From Flavisericum labens (GTDB lineage: Bacteria > Bacteroidota > Bacteroidia > Flavobacteriales > Flavobacteriaceae): 64,000 bases of DNA. Location: the NCBI RefSeq assembly GCF_045446075.1, contig NZ_JBJJBQ010000010.1, positions 62,001 to 126,000 of the forward strand, read 5' to 3'. Below are positions 16,445 to 24,729 of this stretch, in pieces (positions within the stretch are counted from its first letter, which is position 1; each line of letters opens with the position of its first letter). Position numbers and translations under genes: made by a program. The notes beneath the pieces were generated by a model that was not told the DNA's origin, searched no databases, and saw only the letters and a list, made by a program, of their open reading frames with translations.

Positions 16445-18349
16445 TTATAAATGACTTAATTTATATGTATTTGTTGGTGTAATAGTAACAATTTGATGCT
16501 CCAATAACAACTTTAATACGGTTTTTAGTTCGGTTTGGGTACAGTCCAATTGGGTTAAAAGGTTCCTAGAAGATTGGTCTCCCAATTCAAGAATTTTAAT
16601 GATACTCTTTTTTAAGGCGTTTAAATCTTTAGGTTTGTCGCTTTTTTTAGATTGAATACAAACCGAACAAATTTTGCAAGGTTGTGTGTCTTTTTCTCCA
16701 AAATACGCTAATAGCTGAACGCTTTTACAAACCGAATCGTTTTCTACATAATCAATTATCGCTTTAACTTGTTGTTGTTTCAGCTTGTTTTGCTGTTTTA
16801 TTATTGAAGCGATTCTATTTATGGTCTTTTCATCTTCACGAGGTTCTATAAAAGTGACTTGAGCATCGGTTTTGGTTAGATTCAATAAGATGATTTCATC
16901 ACGTTCTAGTTGAGTTAGGCCATTTATTATGGTTGCTTGATTTACTGAAGCTTTTTCTGAAACTTTACTTAAATCGATTTTGGACGGATTGTCAAAAATT
17001 CCGCCATAAAGGCGTAAAATTGATTTTACAATAATATCTAGTCTTTTGTGTGTTCCTAGATACCTAAAAAGGGTTTGATTGGATGCTATAAACTGAACGG
17101 TAGTTTTATTTTGAAACTGCCTTGATAAAGTAATGACACTATTCCTATCTAAAATAAGTAAGGCGTTGTAACATAAAATGATATTGAAATTATAGGTTTT
17201 GCAAAAAGTGTTGAAATCAAAATCGAAAGTTTGATACTGGCCCTCACCGTAAGATATTTGAAAGTAGGCACACAGCTTTCTGTAAACCTGCTTTACAAAA
17301 TCTACATTGGGCAAAACATTTAAAAACTGATTTTTAACCAATTCTTTGTCGCTATTGTTTTTTAAAATAACAGCAAAGGCTTTTTCGCCATCACGACCAG
17401 CCCTACCAGCCTCCTGAAAATAACTTTCAATACTTTCTGGCAAGCTAAAATGGATAACGGTTTTAACATCGGGCTTGTCTATGCCCATACCAAAAGCATT
17501 TGTGGCTACCATTACCTGATTTTGGTTATGCAGCCAAGATGTCATATTGGTTTCTTTCTCTGTATTTGAAAGCCCGCCATGGTAATTTGTGGCACTAATG
17601 TTTTTCGATTGTAAAAAATGACTCAATTCAACAGTAAGCTTACGGTTTCTTACATATACAATGGAAGGTTTTTGATGTTTTTTTAAAATGGTTTCCAGCC
17701 TGTAGTGTTTATCATTTTCATTAAAAACCATATAGGCCAAATTAGGTCTTGAAAACGATTTTCTAAAGATTTTAGGGTCAATAAAATCGAGTTCATTAAC
17801 AATATCCTGAACTACTTCTGGTCGCGCCGAAGCCGTTAAGGCAACCACATTAACCGTGGGCTGCAGCTGTCTTAAAATAACAATATTCTTGTATGCTGGC
17901 CTAAAATCGCTACCCCATTGGGAGATGCAGTGGGCTTCATCAACGGCAATTAAATTAACATTCATTTGCCTTATTCTATCCTGAACCAATTCTTGTTGCA
18001 AACGTTCTGGAGAGAGGTATAAAAATTTGTAGTTTCCGTAAATACAGTTGTCTAAAAGCGTGTCTAATTGGCTATAAGAAATACCGCTGGTTATGGCCAT
18101 GGCCTTAATGCCTTTGTCTTTTAAGGCTTGCACTTGGTCTTTCATTAGTGCGATTAACGGCGAAATAACAATACAAATACCTGGTTTTGCCAATGCCGGT
18201 ATTTGAAAACATAATGATTTTCCGCCACCAGTAGGCATAAGAACGAAAGTGTCTTCACCCTTTAAAACAGCCTCTATTACAGCTTCTTGATGAGGCCGGA
18301 ACGAAGTGAAATTCCAATAGCGTTCTAATATGTTTATAGGGTGTTCCAT
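16445..18349 (-). CDS. recQ: RecQ-family ATP-dependent DNA helicase
   Basis: A 634-residue 3'-5' helicase. Motif 0 region FRPHQEAVIEAVL, Walker A MPTGGGKSLCFQ (about 39-50), motif II DEAHCISQWGSDFRP, motif V AFGMGIDKPDVKTVIHF and motif VI QEAGRAGRDGE are all present. The RQC zinc-binding site appears as a distant Cys plus CKICSVC near 560. Past it I see a winged-helix-like segment but no obvious HRDC domain, so this is a short-form RecQ. The upstream P-loop gene ends 1 nt before its start, so the two are probably co-expressed. Confidence 0.94.
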   Translation of the reverse strand: MEHPINILERYWNFTSFRPHQEAVIEAVLKGEDTFVLMPTGGGKSLCFQIPALAKPGICIVISPLIALMKDQVQALKDKGIKAMAITSGISYSQLDTLLDNCIYGNYKFLYLSPERLQQELVQDRIRQMNVNLIAVDEAHCISQWGSDFRPAYKNIVILRQLQPTVNVVALTASARPEVVQDIVNELDFIDPKIFRKSFSRPNLAYMVFNENDKHYRLETILKKHQKPSIVYVRNRKLTVELSHFLQSKNISATNYHGGLSNTEKETNMTSWLHNQNQVMVATNAFGMGIDKPDVKTVIHFSLPESIESYFQEAGRAGRDGEKAFAVILKNNSDKELVKNQFLNVLPNVDFVKQVYRKLCAYFQISYGEGQYQTFDFDFNTFCKTYNFNIILCYNALLILDRNSVITLSRQFQNKTTVQFIASNQTLFRYLGTHKRLDIIVKSILRLYGGIFDNPSKIDLSKVSEKASVNQATIINGLTQLERDEIILLNLTKTDAQVTFIEPREDEKTINRIASIIKQQNKLKQQQVKAIIDYVENDSVCKSVQLLAYFGEKDTQPCKICSVCIQSKKSDKPKDLNALKKSIIKILELGDQSSRNLLTQLDCTQTELKTVLKLLLEHQIVTITPTNTYKLSHL

Positions 18350-18350
18350 T

Positions 18351-18890
18351 CTAAATTTTTACAGTATTTAAAATGAAATTGGTGCGGTTTTCAACGGTAT
18401 CAAATGGTACATCTACTAAGTCATAGTCGAAACTTTTATAAGTACTTACCAAATGGGCATGAATTTTCAAGGCTTGATCAAAATTTTCATAACGTTCGTT
18501 GTCGTTGGTGTAAATCGCTCGCCACGGTTTTAAAATAAAAACCTTGTTGTACCTTGAATTTTTACAGGCCTCTATAAATTTTTCGGGATAGGTGTCTCCA
18601 ATATAGTCCATATAGGCCAAGATATCTGGAATGCCCCTATCAAAGAAAACGGTCTCGTTCTTATAAAGTTCAGACTCAAAATATTGTTTTTGCCTACCTT
18701 TTAGCAATAATTCACTAAACATTAAAGGTTTGGTTAAAAACAGTTGGTCGGCACCATTTTTTTGGGCTTCCAAAGTAACCTGTCTCGAAACTTCCTCTAA
18801 ACAATGGTGCCCTTGACGTATCAAATTATTTATTAAAGTTGATTTTCCCGTTCCTGGACCTCCGGTTATGACAATTTTATGGGTGTTCAA
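18351..18890 (-). CDS. P-loop ATPase/kinase-like protein (AAA_28)
   Basis: A 179-residue single-domain P-loop protein with Walker A GGPGTGKSTL (9-18) and a Walker B-like VFFDRGIPDILAYMD (about 81-95). It resembles the AAA_28/NadR-kinase-like group often annotated as an ATP-binding protein in Flavobacteriia. The substrate is unknown; the fold suits phosphorylation of a small molecule or nucleotide. It is the first gene of a probable minus-strand operon with recQ and fmt. Confidence 0.82.
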   Translation of the reverse strand: MNTHKIVITGGPGTGKSTLINNLIRQGHHCLEEVSRQVTLEAQKNGADQLFLTKPLMFSELLLKGRQKQYFESELYKNETVFFDRGIPDILAYMDYIGDTYPEKFIEACKNSRYNKVFILKPWRAIYTNDNERYENFDQALKIHAHLVSTYKSFDYDLVDVPFDTVENRTNFILNTVKI

Positions 18891-18978
18891 TTTGGCTTTA
18901 TTTGTTGTAAAATTCGGAATTTAACTGTTATAAAAAAAATAGAAAGTAAACCGTATATTTGCCGTCTAATATAATGTT

Positions 18979-19272
18979 ATGGGAACTTCTCCAAATTCAG
19001 AAGAATTTTATAAAAAATTAAAAGGCCAATTACAAGACACTGCACTTTGGCCATCAGAGTACCTTTATAAGTTTATTGTGATTTCCGATAAGGAAAAAAT
19101 CAAGAAAATAGAGGACCTTTTTGATAATTTGGGTGCTGTTATAAATACTAAAGAGTCAAAAAACGGTAAATATACTAGCGTTTCAATAAATGTTAGAATG
19201 AAAAATCCAGACGCAGTAATTGAAAAGTATAAAGTAGTTGCAGAAAAAGTTGAAGGTGTCATAAGTCTTTAA
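18979..19272 (+). CDS. DUF493 (YbeD-like) protein
   Basis: A 97-residue DUF493 family protein with an ACT-like ferredoxin fold: LWPSEYLYKFIV, then alternating helix and strand, ending in YKVVAEKVEGVISL. E. coli YbeD is the nearest named relative, with a suggested allosteric or regulatory role. It begins a plus-strand set with DUF4290 and murA. A TATATTTG box at 18954-18961 lies 17 nt before the ATG and is the likely -7 element. Confidence 0.88.
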   Translation: MGTSPNSEEFYKKLKGQLQDTALWPSEYLYKFIVISDKEKIKKIEDLFDNLGAVINTKESKNGKYTSVSINVRMKNPDAVIEKYKVVAEKVEGVISL

Positions 19273-19337
19273 TAATTTTTTGTATTTTGCGATTGCATAA
19301 AAACTACGTGCAAAAATTTTAAAACTTCACATTTATT

Positions 19338-19979
19338 TTGATAGATAACCTAGAATACAATACAGAGCGTGAACATTTAATCATTCCAGAATACGGACGC
19401 CACCTGCAAAAAATGATTAACCATGCTAAAACCTTTGAAAGCAAAGAGGAACGTAACAAAGTGGCAAAGGCCATTATTGCGGTGATGGGTAATATGCAAC
19501 CGCACTTAAGGGATGTTGCCGACTTTCAGCACAAACTTTGGGACCAACTCTTTATTATGTCTAATTTTGAGTTAGATGTAGATTCACCTTATGAAAAGCC
19601 CACCAAAGAGCTTTTTGAGGAGCGGCCAGAACCTTTAAAATATCCTCAAAACCATCCTAAATACCGTTTTTATGGAAACAACATCAAAACGATGATAGAT
19701 GTGGCCAATACTTGGGAAGAAGGCGAATTAAAAGAGGCTTTGATTTATACCATTGCCAACCATATGAAAAAGTGCTTTTTAAACTGGAACAAAGACACGG
19801 TTGAGGATGATGTAATTTACGATCACCTGTTTGAGCTTTCAGGAGGAAAAATCAACTTGAAAAATTCAGAAGAAGACTTATCAGATGCATCGAGTTTAAT
19901 GCGTTCTAAAAATAAATATTCAAATACAAAAAAAAGCCATCACAAAAAAGGAGGTAATCGTCAACGTAAGCGTTACTAA
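19338..19979 (+). CDS. DUF4290 family protein, TTG start
   Basis: A 213-residue Bacteroidota-specific DUF4290 protein of unknown function. The family hallmark NTEREHLIIPEYGRHLQKM begins at residue 8, so the start must be the TTG at 19338; the first ATG lies inside the conserved block. The middle is globular (EAPs around PEPLKYPQNHPKYRFYG), and the last 40 residues are a Lys/Ser/His-rich, probably disordered and nucleic-acid-like tail. It sits 5 nt before murA, a conserved neighbour, which hints at a link with envelope growth. Confidence 0.9.
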   Translation: MIDNLEYNTEREHLIIPEYGRHLQKMINHAKTFESKEERNKVAKAIIAVMGNMQPHLRDVADFQHKLWDQLFIMSNFELDVDSPYEKPTKELFEERPEPLKYPQNHPKYRFYGNNIKTMIDVANTWEEGELKEALIYTIANHMKKCFLNWNKDTVEDDVIYDHLFELSGGKINLKNSEEDLSDASSLMRSKNKYSNTKKSHHKKGGNRQRKRY

Positions 19980-19984
19980 ACAAT

Positions 19985-21292
19985 ATGGGAACATTTAGAA
20001 TTGAAGGAGGCCACCGATTAAAAGGAAGTATACAGCCCCAAGGTGCAAAAAATGAAGCGCTTCAAATTTTATGCGCCGTTTTACTGACTCCAGAAAGAAT
20101 TACAATCCACAACATTCCAGATATAGTTGATGTTAATAAGCTTATCGACTTATTGAAAAAACTGGGTGTAAAAATTGAAAAATTAAATAAAGGCTCTTAT
20201 ACATTTCAGGCTGATGATGTCAATTTGAAATATTTAGAATCCAATCAGTTTAAAATTGATGGCCGTGGTTTACGAGGCTCAATCATGATTGTAGGGCCGC
20301 TTTTGGCACGTTTTGGTAAAGGTTATATACCTAAACCGGGTGGCGATAAAATTGGTCGCCGCAGACTAGACACCCATTTTGAAGGACTAATAAAACTAGG
20401 AGCCAAATTTGGCTATAGCCGTGAAGAACAATTTTATGGGGTTGAAGCCAAAAAATTAAAAGGCACATACATGCTTCTTGAAGAAGCATCGGTAACCGGT
20501 ACCGCCAACATTTTAATGGCTGCGGTTTTGGCTGAAGGTCAAACCACCATTTATAATGCGGCTTGCGAGCCCTATTTACAGCAATTGTGTAAAATGCTGA
20601 ATAGAATGGGGGCGAAGATAAGTGGCGTTGGGTCTAATATGTTGATTATTGATGGTGTTGACAGCTTGGGTGGAACTGAACACACCATGCTTCCGGACAT
20701 GATTGAGATTGGCAGTTGGATTGGTTTGGCAGCGATGACAAAAAGTGAACTGACTATTACTAACGTCTCTTGGGATGACTTAGGACTAATTCCTGAAACT
20801 TTCAGAAAATTGGGGATTACTGTTGAGCGCCAAGGCGACGATATCCATATTCCAGCACATACCGATGGCTACGAAATACAGAGTTTTATCGATGGTTCTA
20901 TTTTAACCATTTCTGATGCCCCATGGCCTGGGTTTACGCCAGATTTATTAAGTATTATTTTGGTTGTAGCTACACAGGCTAGAGGAAGTGTTCTTGTGCA
21001 TCAAAAAATGTTTGAAAGTCGTTTGTTCTTTGTGGATAAACTGATTGATATGGGGGCGAAAATTATTCTATGTGATCCGCATCGTGCCACTGTTATTGGT
21101 CATGATTACAAATCGACTTTAAAGGCAACTACTATGACATCGCCAGATATTCGTGCGGGGGTGTCCCTTTTAATTGCTGCACTTTCGGCAAAAGGCACAT
21201 CAACCATTCAAAACATAGAACAGATTGATCGTGGCTATGAAAACATTGATGAACGTTTAAGGGCTATAGGAGCAAAAATTGAACGGATTTAA
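19985..21292 (+). CDS. murA: UDP-N-acetylglucosamine 1-carboxyvinyltransferase (MurA)
   Basis: A 435-residue enzyme for the first committed step of peptidoglycan synthesis (enolpyruvyl transfer from PEP to UDP-GlcNAc). The conserved KNEALQILCAVLL (22-34) and the C-terminal PDIRAG region are in place. The active-site loop reads PKPGGDKIGRRRLDTHFEGL: Asp121 stands where E. coli has Cys115, the residue alkylated by fosfomycin. Asp at this position supports catalysis in Mycobacterium and Chlamydia MurA and gives intrinsic fosfomycin resistance. Cytoplasmic; co-transcribed with the DUF4290 gene. Confidence 0.97.
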   Translation: MGTFRIEGGHRLKGSIQPQGAKNEALQILCAVLLTPERITIHNIPDIVDVNKLIDLLKKLGVKIEKLNKGSYTFQADDVNLKYLESNQFKIDGRGLRGSIMIVGPLLARFGKGYIPKPGGDKIGRRRLDTHFEGLIKLGAKFGYSREEQFYGVEAKKLKGTYMLLEEASVTGTANILMAAVLAEGQTTIYNAACEPYLQQLCKMLNRMGAKISGVGSNMLIIDGVDSLGGTEHTMLPDMIEIGSWIGLAAMTKSELTITNVSWDDLGLIPETFRKLGITVERQGDDIHIPAHTDGYEIQSFIDGSILTISDAPWPGFTPDLLSIILVVATQARGSVLVHQKMFESRLFFVDKLIDMGAKIILCDPHRATVIGHDYKSTLKATTMTSPDIRAGVSLLIAALSAKGTSTIQNIEQIDRGYENIDERLRAIGAKIERI

Positions 21293-21636
21293 GCTTGTCT
21301 AGGATGATTTAAAATAAGAGTACTATCTTAATTTGACTTAAGGGCGTCGTTGTATTTTTGAAAACGTTCTGGTTTTTATGATTCAAAAAGTCCCCTAGGA
21401 TTGAGATTGAAATATAGAGGTTTTGATATTTTTATATCTCAATTCTAATGTCTTCTCATGCTTTTTGAATTAAGATGCTTGAAAAAGAGGGTTTTCAATG
21501 AAGCAGTATCACAACATTGAAGTGGTTTGTTAATTATCTATTTGATATCCAGCAAATAAATTCAGTGATGTTCTTCGTTGAAAACAACACGCACTTTTAC
21601 TTATTTTTATCACTTGATGTTAAATCATAAAATTGG
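21293..21636. other. Gene-free stretch between murA and M1 peptidase
   Basis: 344 bp between convergent murA and the M1 peptidase gene, with no supported ORF. It holds the nested inverted repeats described separately. No transposase fragment or classic terminator was recognised. Confidence 0.6.
21358..21498. repeat. Nested imperfect inverted repeat (about 140 bp)
   Basis: Three pairs of arms share roughly one centre: TTGAAAAC (21358-21365) with GTTTTCAA (21491-21498); ATTCAAAAAG (21381-21390) with CTTTTTGAAT (21461-21470, allowing for flank); and TAGGATTGAGAT (21396-21407) with ATCTCAATTCTA (21436-21447, one mismatch). It could be a degenerate MITE-like element or a large RNA structure at a convergent gene end. 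Confidence 0.5.
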
Positions 21637-23865
21637 TCATTTTTTTTCTTTAAACGTATCAAATTCAGATTTGCTATCGGCCTTTGGATAACTATTGTTA
21701 GCTGTATTGGTGTCTGCAAGCTCAAAATTAGGGTCTAAATTAATCTTTGAAACTTCTTTGCTTTTTACAAAGGTTTCTTTTATTTCATACTCGTTTCTAC
21801 GCCATACTTGGGCAGATAGAGTTTCTATTTCATTGGTGCCATCCGTAAAAACCCATTCTATGGTAACGGGCATTACCAAACCACCCATGTTCCTTATGGT
21901 AAGTTCGTAAATATTTTTTCCATAAAGTTGCTTTCTAACTTCTTCGTCGTCTAAACGAGATAAAAATTGCCCATAACCTTTGTCAGGTGTATCTATTACG
22001 GTTATTATTTCTGGACCGTTAGAAAAACTATCAGTTAAGGTCTTGGTATTTTTGTCATTCGTTTGAATTTTCAATTGAGAATAGGCCTTTTTGTCTTCAA
22101 TGTTAGTGTCTTTCTCAAAAATCTTAAACCATTTTACGTTACTTAACTCCATATCAACATGGTCGGTGGTGAAAAACCATCCTCTAAAAAACCAATCTAG
22201 GTCAGTAGCTGTGGCATCTTCCAAGGTTCTAAAGAAATCGGCAGGGTTAGGGTGTTTATATTTCCATCGATTGGCATATTCTCTAAAAGCCTCGTCAAAC
22301 AGTTCTTTTCCAATAATGGAATTGCGGAGCATTTGAAAGCCAACAGTAGGCTTTGCGTAAAAATTCATTCCAAATTGGTTAAGCAGTTCATTGTCTGAAA
22401 CGGTCATAATGGGGCGCAGAATACTTTTGTCTCCGCTCATAAATGGAACAATGGTTTTAGGAGAATAGCTATTAAAATTAGGGTAGCGTTCGGCAATAGT
22501 TCTTTGGTGCAAAAAGGTGTTGAGGCCTTCATCCATCCACATCCACTTGCGCTCGTCTGAACTTACAATCATAGGGAACCAATTGTGTCCCACTTCGTGT
22601 ATAATGGTGCTAATCATACCTTGTTTTGCCGCATCACTAATTTTACCGTTTATGGGTCTGCCACCATTAAAGCTAATCATGGGGAATTCTATTCCAACAT
22701 TCGATGTATTAACCGAAATACATACTGGATAAGGGTAGTCAAAAGTGGCTTCAGAGTAAACTTCTAATGCATGCTTTATGGCTTTTGTAGATTCTTGCTG
22801 CCAAACGGGTAAACCTTCCTTTGGATAGAATGACATAGCCATAACTGCATTGGTAGGAAGTTTTACAGCTTGGGCATCCCATAAGAATTTTCTGGAAGAT
22901 GCAAATGCAAAATCTCGAACATTTTCAGCTTTAAATTTCCAGGTTTTTTGTTTTGACGTTTTTTGGTTTTCATTGGCAATGGCTTCTTCTTTTGTGACAA
23001 TCATCACAGGTTTATCAAAGGATGCTCTTGCCAATTTCAACCGCTTTTGTTGAGCTTTTGTTAATACAGATTCGCTGTTTTGAAGCGCTCCGGTAGATGC
23101 GACGATGTGGTCTTCAGGAACCGTGATTTCCACTTCGTAATCACCAAATTCAAGTGCAAATTCGCCCAATCTTTGGAACTGCTGGTTTTGCCAGCCTTCG
23201 GTATCGTTGTAAACGGCCATTCTGGGAAACCAGTGCGCTATTAAGTAAACGGTATTGTCGTCTTCCGGAAAATATTCATAACCTTCCCTAGATAACAAAA
23301 ATAAGCTTCTATCGGTAATGGGATATGACCATGAAATAGATAAAACAGTCGATTTTCCAGATTTTAGCGGTTCGTTTAGTTTTACTTTCATCATGGTATT
23401 GTTTACCATGGTTTTTAAGTTGTTCGCATTGCTGTCTTTTACATATTTAATTGAATAGCCAGCTGGGAAATCAAGAGCTCTGGTAAGAAACTGCATTTTT
23501 CTTGTGGTCATGCCGTTTTTTATACTGTTGCTAATGTCACCGAAATCTTCATTGCCTTTTTCGTTGACGTTTTGTTCGAGCTGCAACCAAACATAGCTTA
23601 AGTTGTCTGGTGAATTATTGTAATAGGTAATCGTTTCTTCACCTGTAATGGTGTTATTGTTTTCGTTTAAAGTCGCTTTTATTTTATAATCTGCACGTTG
23701 CTGCCAATAATCTTTTCCAGGAGCACCACTAGCCGTCCTATAGGTATTAGGTGGGGCAATTAAACGGTCGATGGGTTCAAATTTACCCTGCCATGGCTCG
23801 TTCTGTGCACTCAGATAAGAAAAAGAAAATGCAAACACGACCACACACTGAAGTATTCGTATCAT
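21637..23865 (-). CDS. M1-family metallopeptidase (secreted aminopeptidase-like)
   Basis: A 742-residue exported protein. The signal peptide is MIRILQCVVVFAFSFSYLSA followed by QNEP. The N-terminal domain is the M1 beta-sandwich; the zinc site is HEVGHNW with the third ligand Glu in WMDEGLN, 18 residues on. It lacks a clear GAMEN motif; NVGIEFPMISFNGG occupies that position. Members in Bacteroidota are periplasmic and probably trim peptides. Monocistronic on the minus strand, convergent with murA. Confidence 0.92.
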   Translation of the reverse strand: MIRILQCVVVFAFSFSYLSAQNEPWQGKFEPIDRLIAPPNTYRTASGAPGKDYWQQRADYKIKATLNENNNTITGEETITYYNNSPDNLSYVWLQLEQNVNEKGNEDFGDISNSIKNGMTTRKMQFLTRALDFPAGYSIKYVKDSNANNLKTMVNNTMMKVKLNEPLKSGKSTVLSISWSYPITDRSLFLLSREGYEYFPEDDNTVYLIAHWFPRMAVYNDTEGWQNQQFQRLGEFALEFGDYEVEITVPEDHIVASTGALQNSESVLTKAQQKRLKLARASFDKPVMIVTKEEAIANENQKTSKQKTWKFKAENVRDFAFASSRKFLWDAQAVKLPTNAVMAMSFYPKEGLPVWQQESTKAIKHALEVYSEATFDYPYPVCISVNTSNVGIEFPMISFNGGRPINGKISDAAKQGMISTIIHEVGHNWFPMIVSSDERKWMWMDEGLNTFLHQRTIAERYPNFNSYSPKTIVPFMSGDKSILRPIMTVSDNELLNQFGMNFYAKPTVGFQMLRNSIIGKELFDEAFREYANRWKYKHPNPADFFRTLEDATATDLDWFFRGWFFTTDHVDMELSNVKWFKIFEKDTNIEDKKAYSQLKIQTNDKNTKTLTDSFSNGPEIITVIDTPDKGYGQFLSRLDDEEVRKQLYGKNIYELTIRNMGGLVMPVTIEWVFTDGTNEIETLSAQVWRRNEYEIKETFVKSKEVSKINLDPNFELADTNTANNSYPKADSKSEFDTFKEKK

Positions 23866-23988
23866 TATTATTTATTTGAATTAGTCAACTACAATATAGG
23901 AAATATTAAAGGACTTTATGAAAAAATAACATTTAGGTTAAGTCATGTTGATGATTACTTAAAAAACTTATAAAACCATTCGTTTTAG

Positions 23989-24019
23989 TTGCTTTAAGGA
24001 TATGCGTTCTTTACATTTG
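23989..24019 (+). promoter_or_regulatory. Promoter of inorganic pyrophosphatase gene
   Basis: TTG (23989-23991), a 20-nt spacer and TACATTTG (24012-24019) match the Bacteroidota -33/-7 consensus; the chosen ATG is 55 nt downstream. Confidence 0.7.
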
Positions 24020-24074
24020 CACCTTTAAGAATGAATCTTATTCTTCTTTTTTGAAGGATAAAAATTATGATAAA

Positions 24075-24608
24075 ATGAGCGATAAAAAGGAAAAACCAGT
24101 AACTTTTGATGTACTGATAGAAATACCAAAAGGAAGTAGAAACAAATATGAGTATGATTTTACCTTGCACAAAATCAGGTTTGATCGTATGTTGTTTTCG
24201 TCAATGATGTATCCTGGGGATTATGGTTTTATTCCAGAAACATTGGCTTTAGACCAAGATCCATTGGATGTTTTGGTTTTGGGTCACCAGCCAACATACC
24301 CTATGGTGGTTATGGAGGTAAGACCGATAGGCGTGTTTTACATGACCGACGAAAAAGGCCCAGATGAAAAAGTAATATGTGTACCTGTTTCTGACCCAAT
24401 TTGGAGTAAGAAAGGTGATATCATGGATTTAAACCCGCACAGATTAAAGGAAATTGAGCATTTTTTTCAAGTTTACAAAGATTTAGAAAAGAAAAAAGTA
24501 GATACAGGAGGTTGGGGTAATGCAGAAGCTGCCGTTAAAATTTATCACGAATGTGTAAAGCGCTATGAAGAAAGCGAACATAAGAAAAAAAGGACCTTTA
24601 CTATCTAG
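24075..24608 (+). CDS. ppa: Soluble inorganic pyrophosphatase (family I)
   Basis: A 177-residue cytoplasmic enzyme hydrolysing PPi to phosphate. Family I motifs: EIPKGSRNKYEYD near the N-terminus, YPGDYGFIPET, and the metal-binding DQDPLDVLVLG. A TTG 24 nt upstream would add eight non-conserved residues; the ATG at 24075 gives the usual family length. It is followed by a terminator and then by the membrane pyrophosphatase gene, so two unrelated PPi-consuming enzymes sit side by side. Confidence 0.96.
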   Translation: MSDKKEKPVTFDVLIEIPKGSRNKYEYDFTLHKIRFDRMLFSSMMYPGDYGFIPETLALDQDPLDVLVLGHQPTYPMVVMEVRPIGVFYMTDEKGPDEKVICVPVSDPIWSKKGDIMDLNPHRLKEIEHFFQVYKDLEKKKVDTGGWGNAEAAVKIYHECVKRYEESEHKKKRTFTI

Positions 24609-24641
24609 ATTATCATATTCATAAAAAATTAAAATTATATT

Positions 24642-24672
24642 AAGCCATCTTAAATTTAAGATGGCTTTTTTT
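24642..24672 (+). terminator. Terminator after ppa
   Basis: Perfect palindrome at 24642-24667 (arms AAGCCATCTTAAA and its complement) followed by a T run. Confidence 0.88.
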
Positions 24673-24729
24673 ATCACTTATATTTTTCTATTTTTAGCCC
24701 CATTAAAAATATAAACCAACTAATGTAAT

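Noticed and set aside
21293..21636. Insertion sequence remnant
   Set aside because: Inverted repeats are present, but no frame resembles a transposase and no target duplication was found.
24051..24074. TTG start for the soluble pyrophosphatase
   Set aside because: It adds eight non-conserved residues; the ATG at 24075 gives the normal family length.
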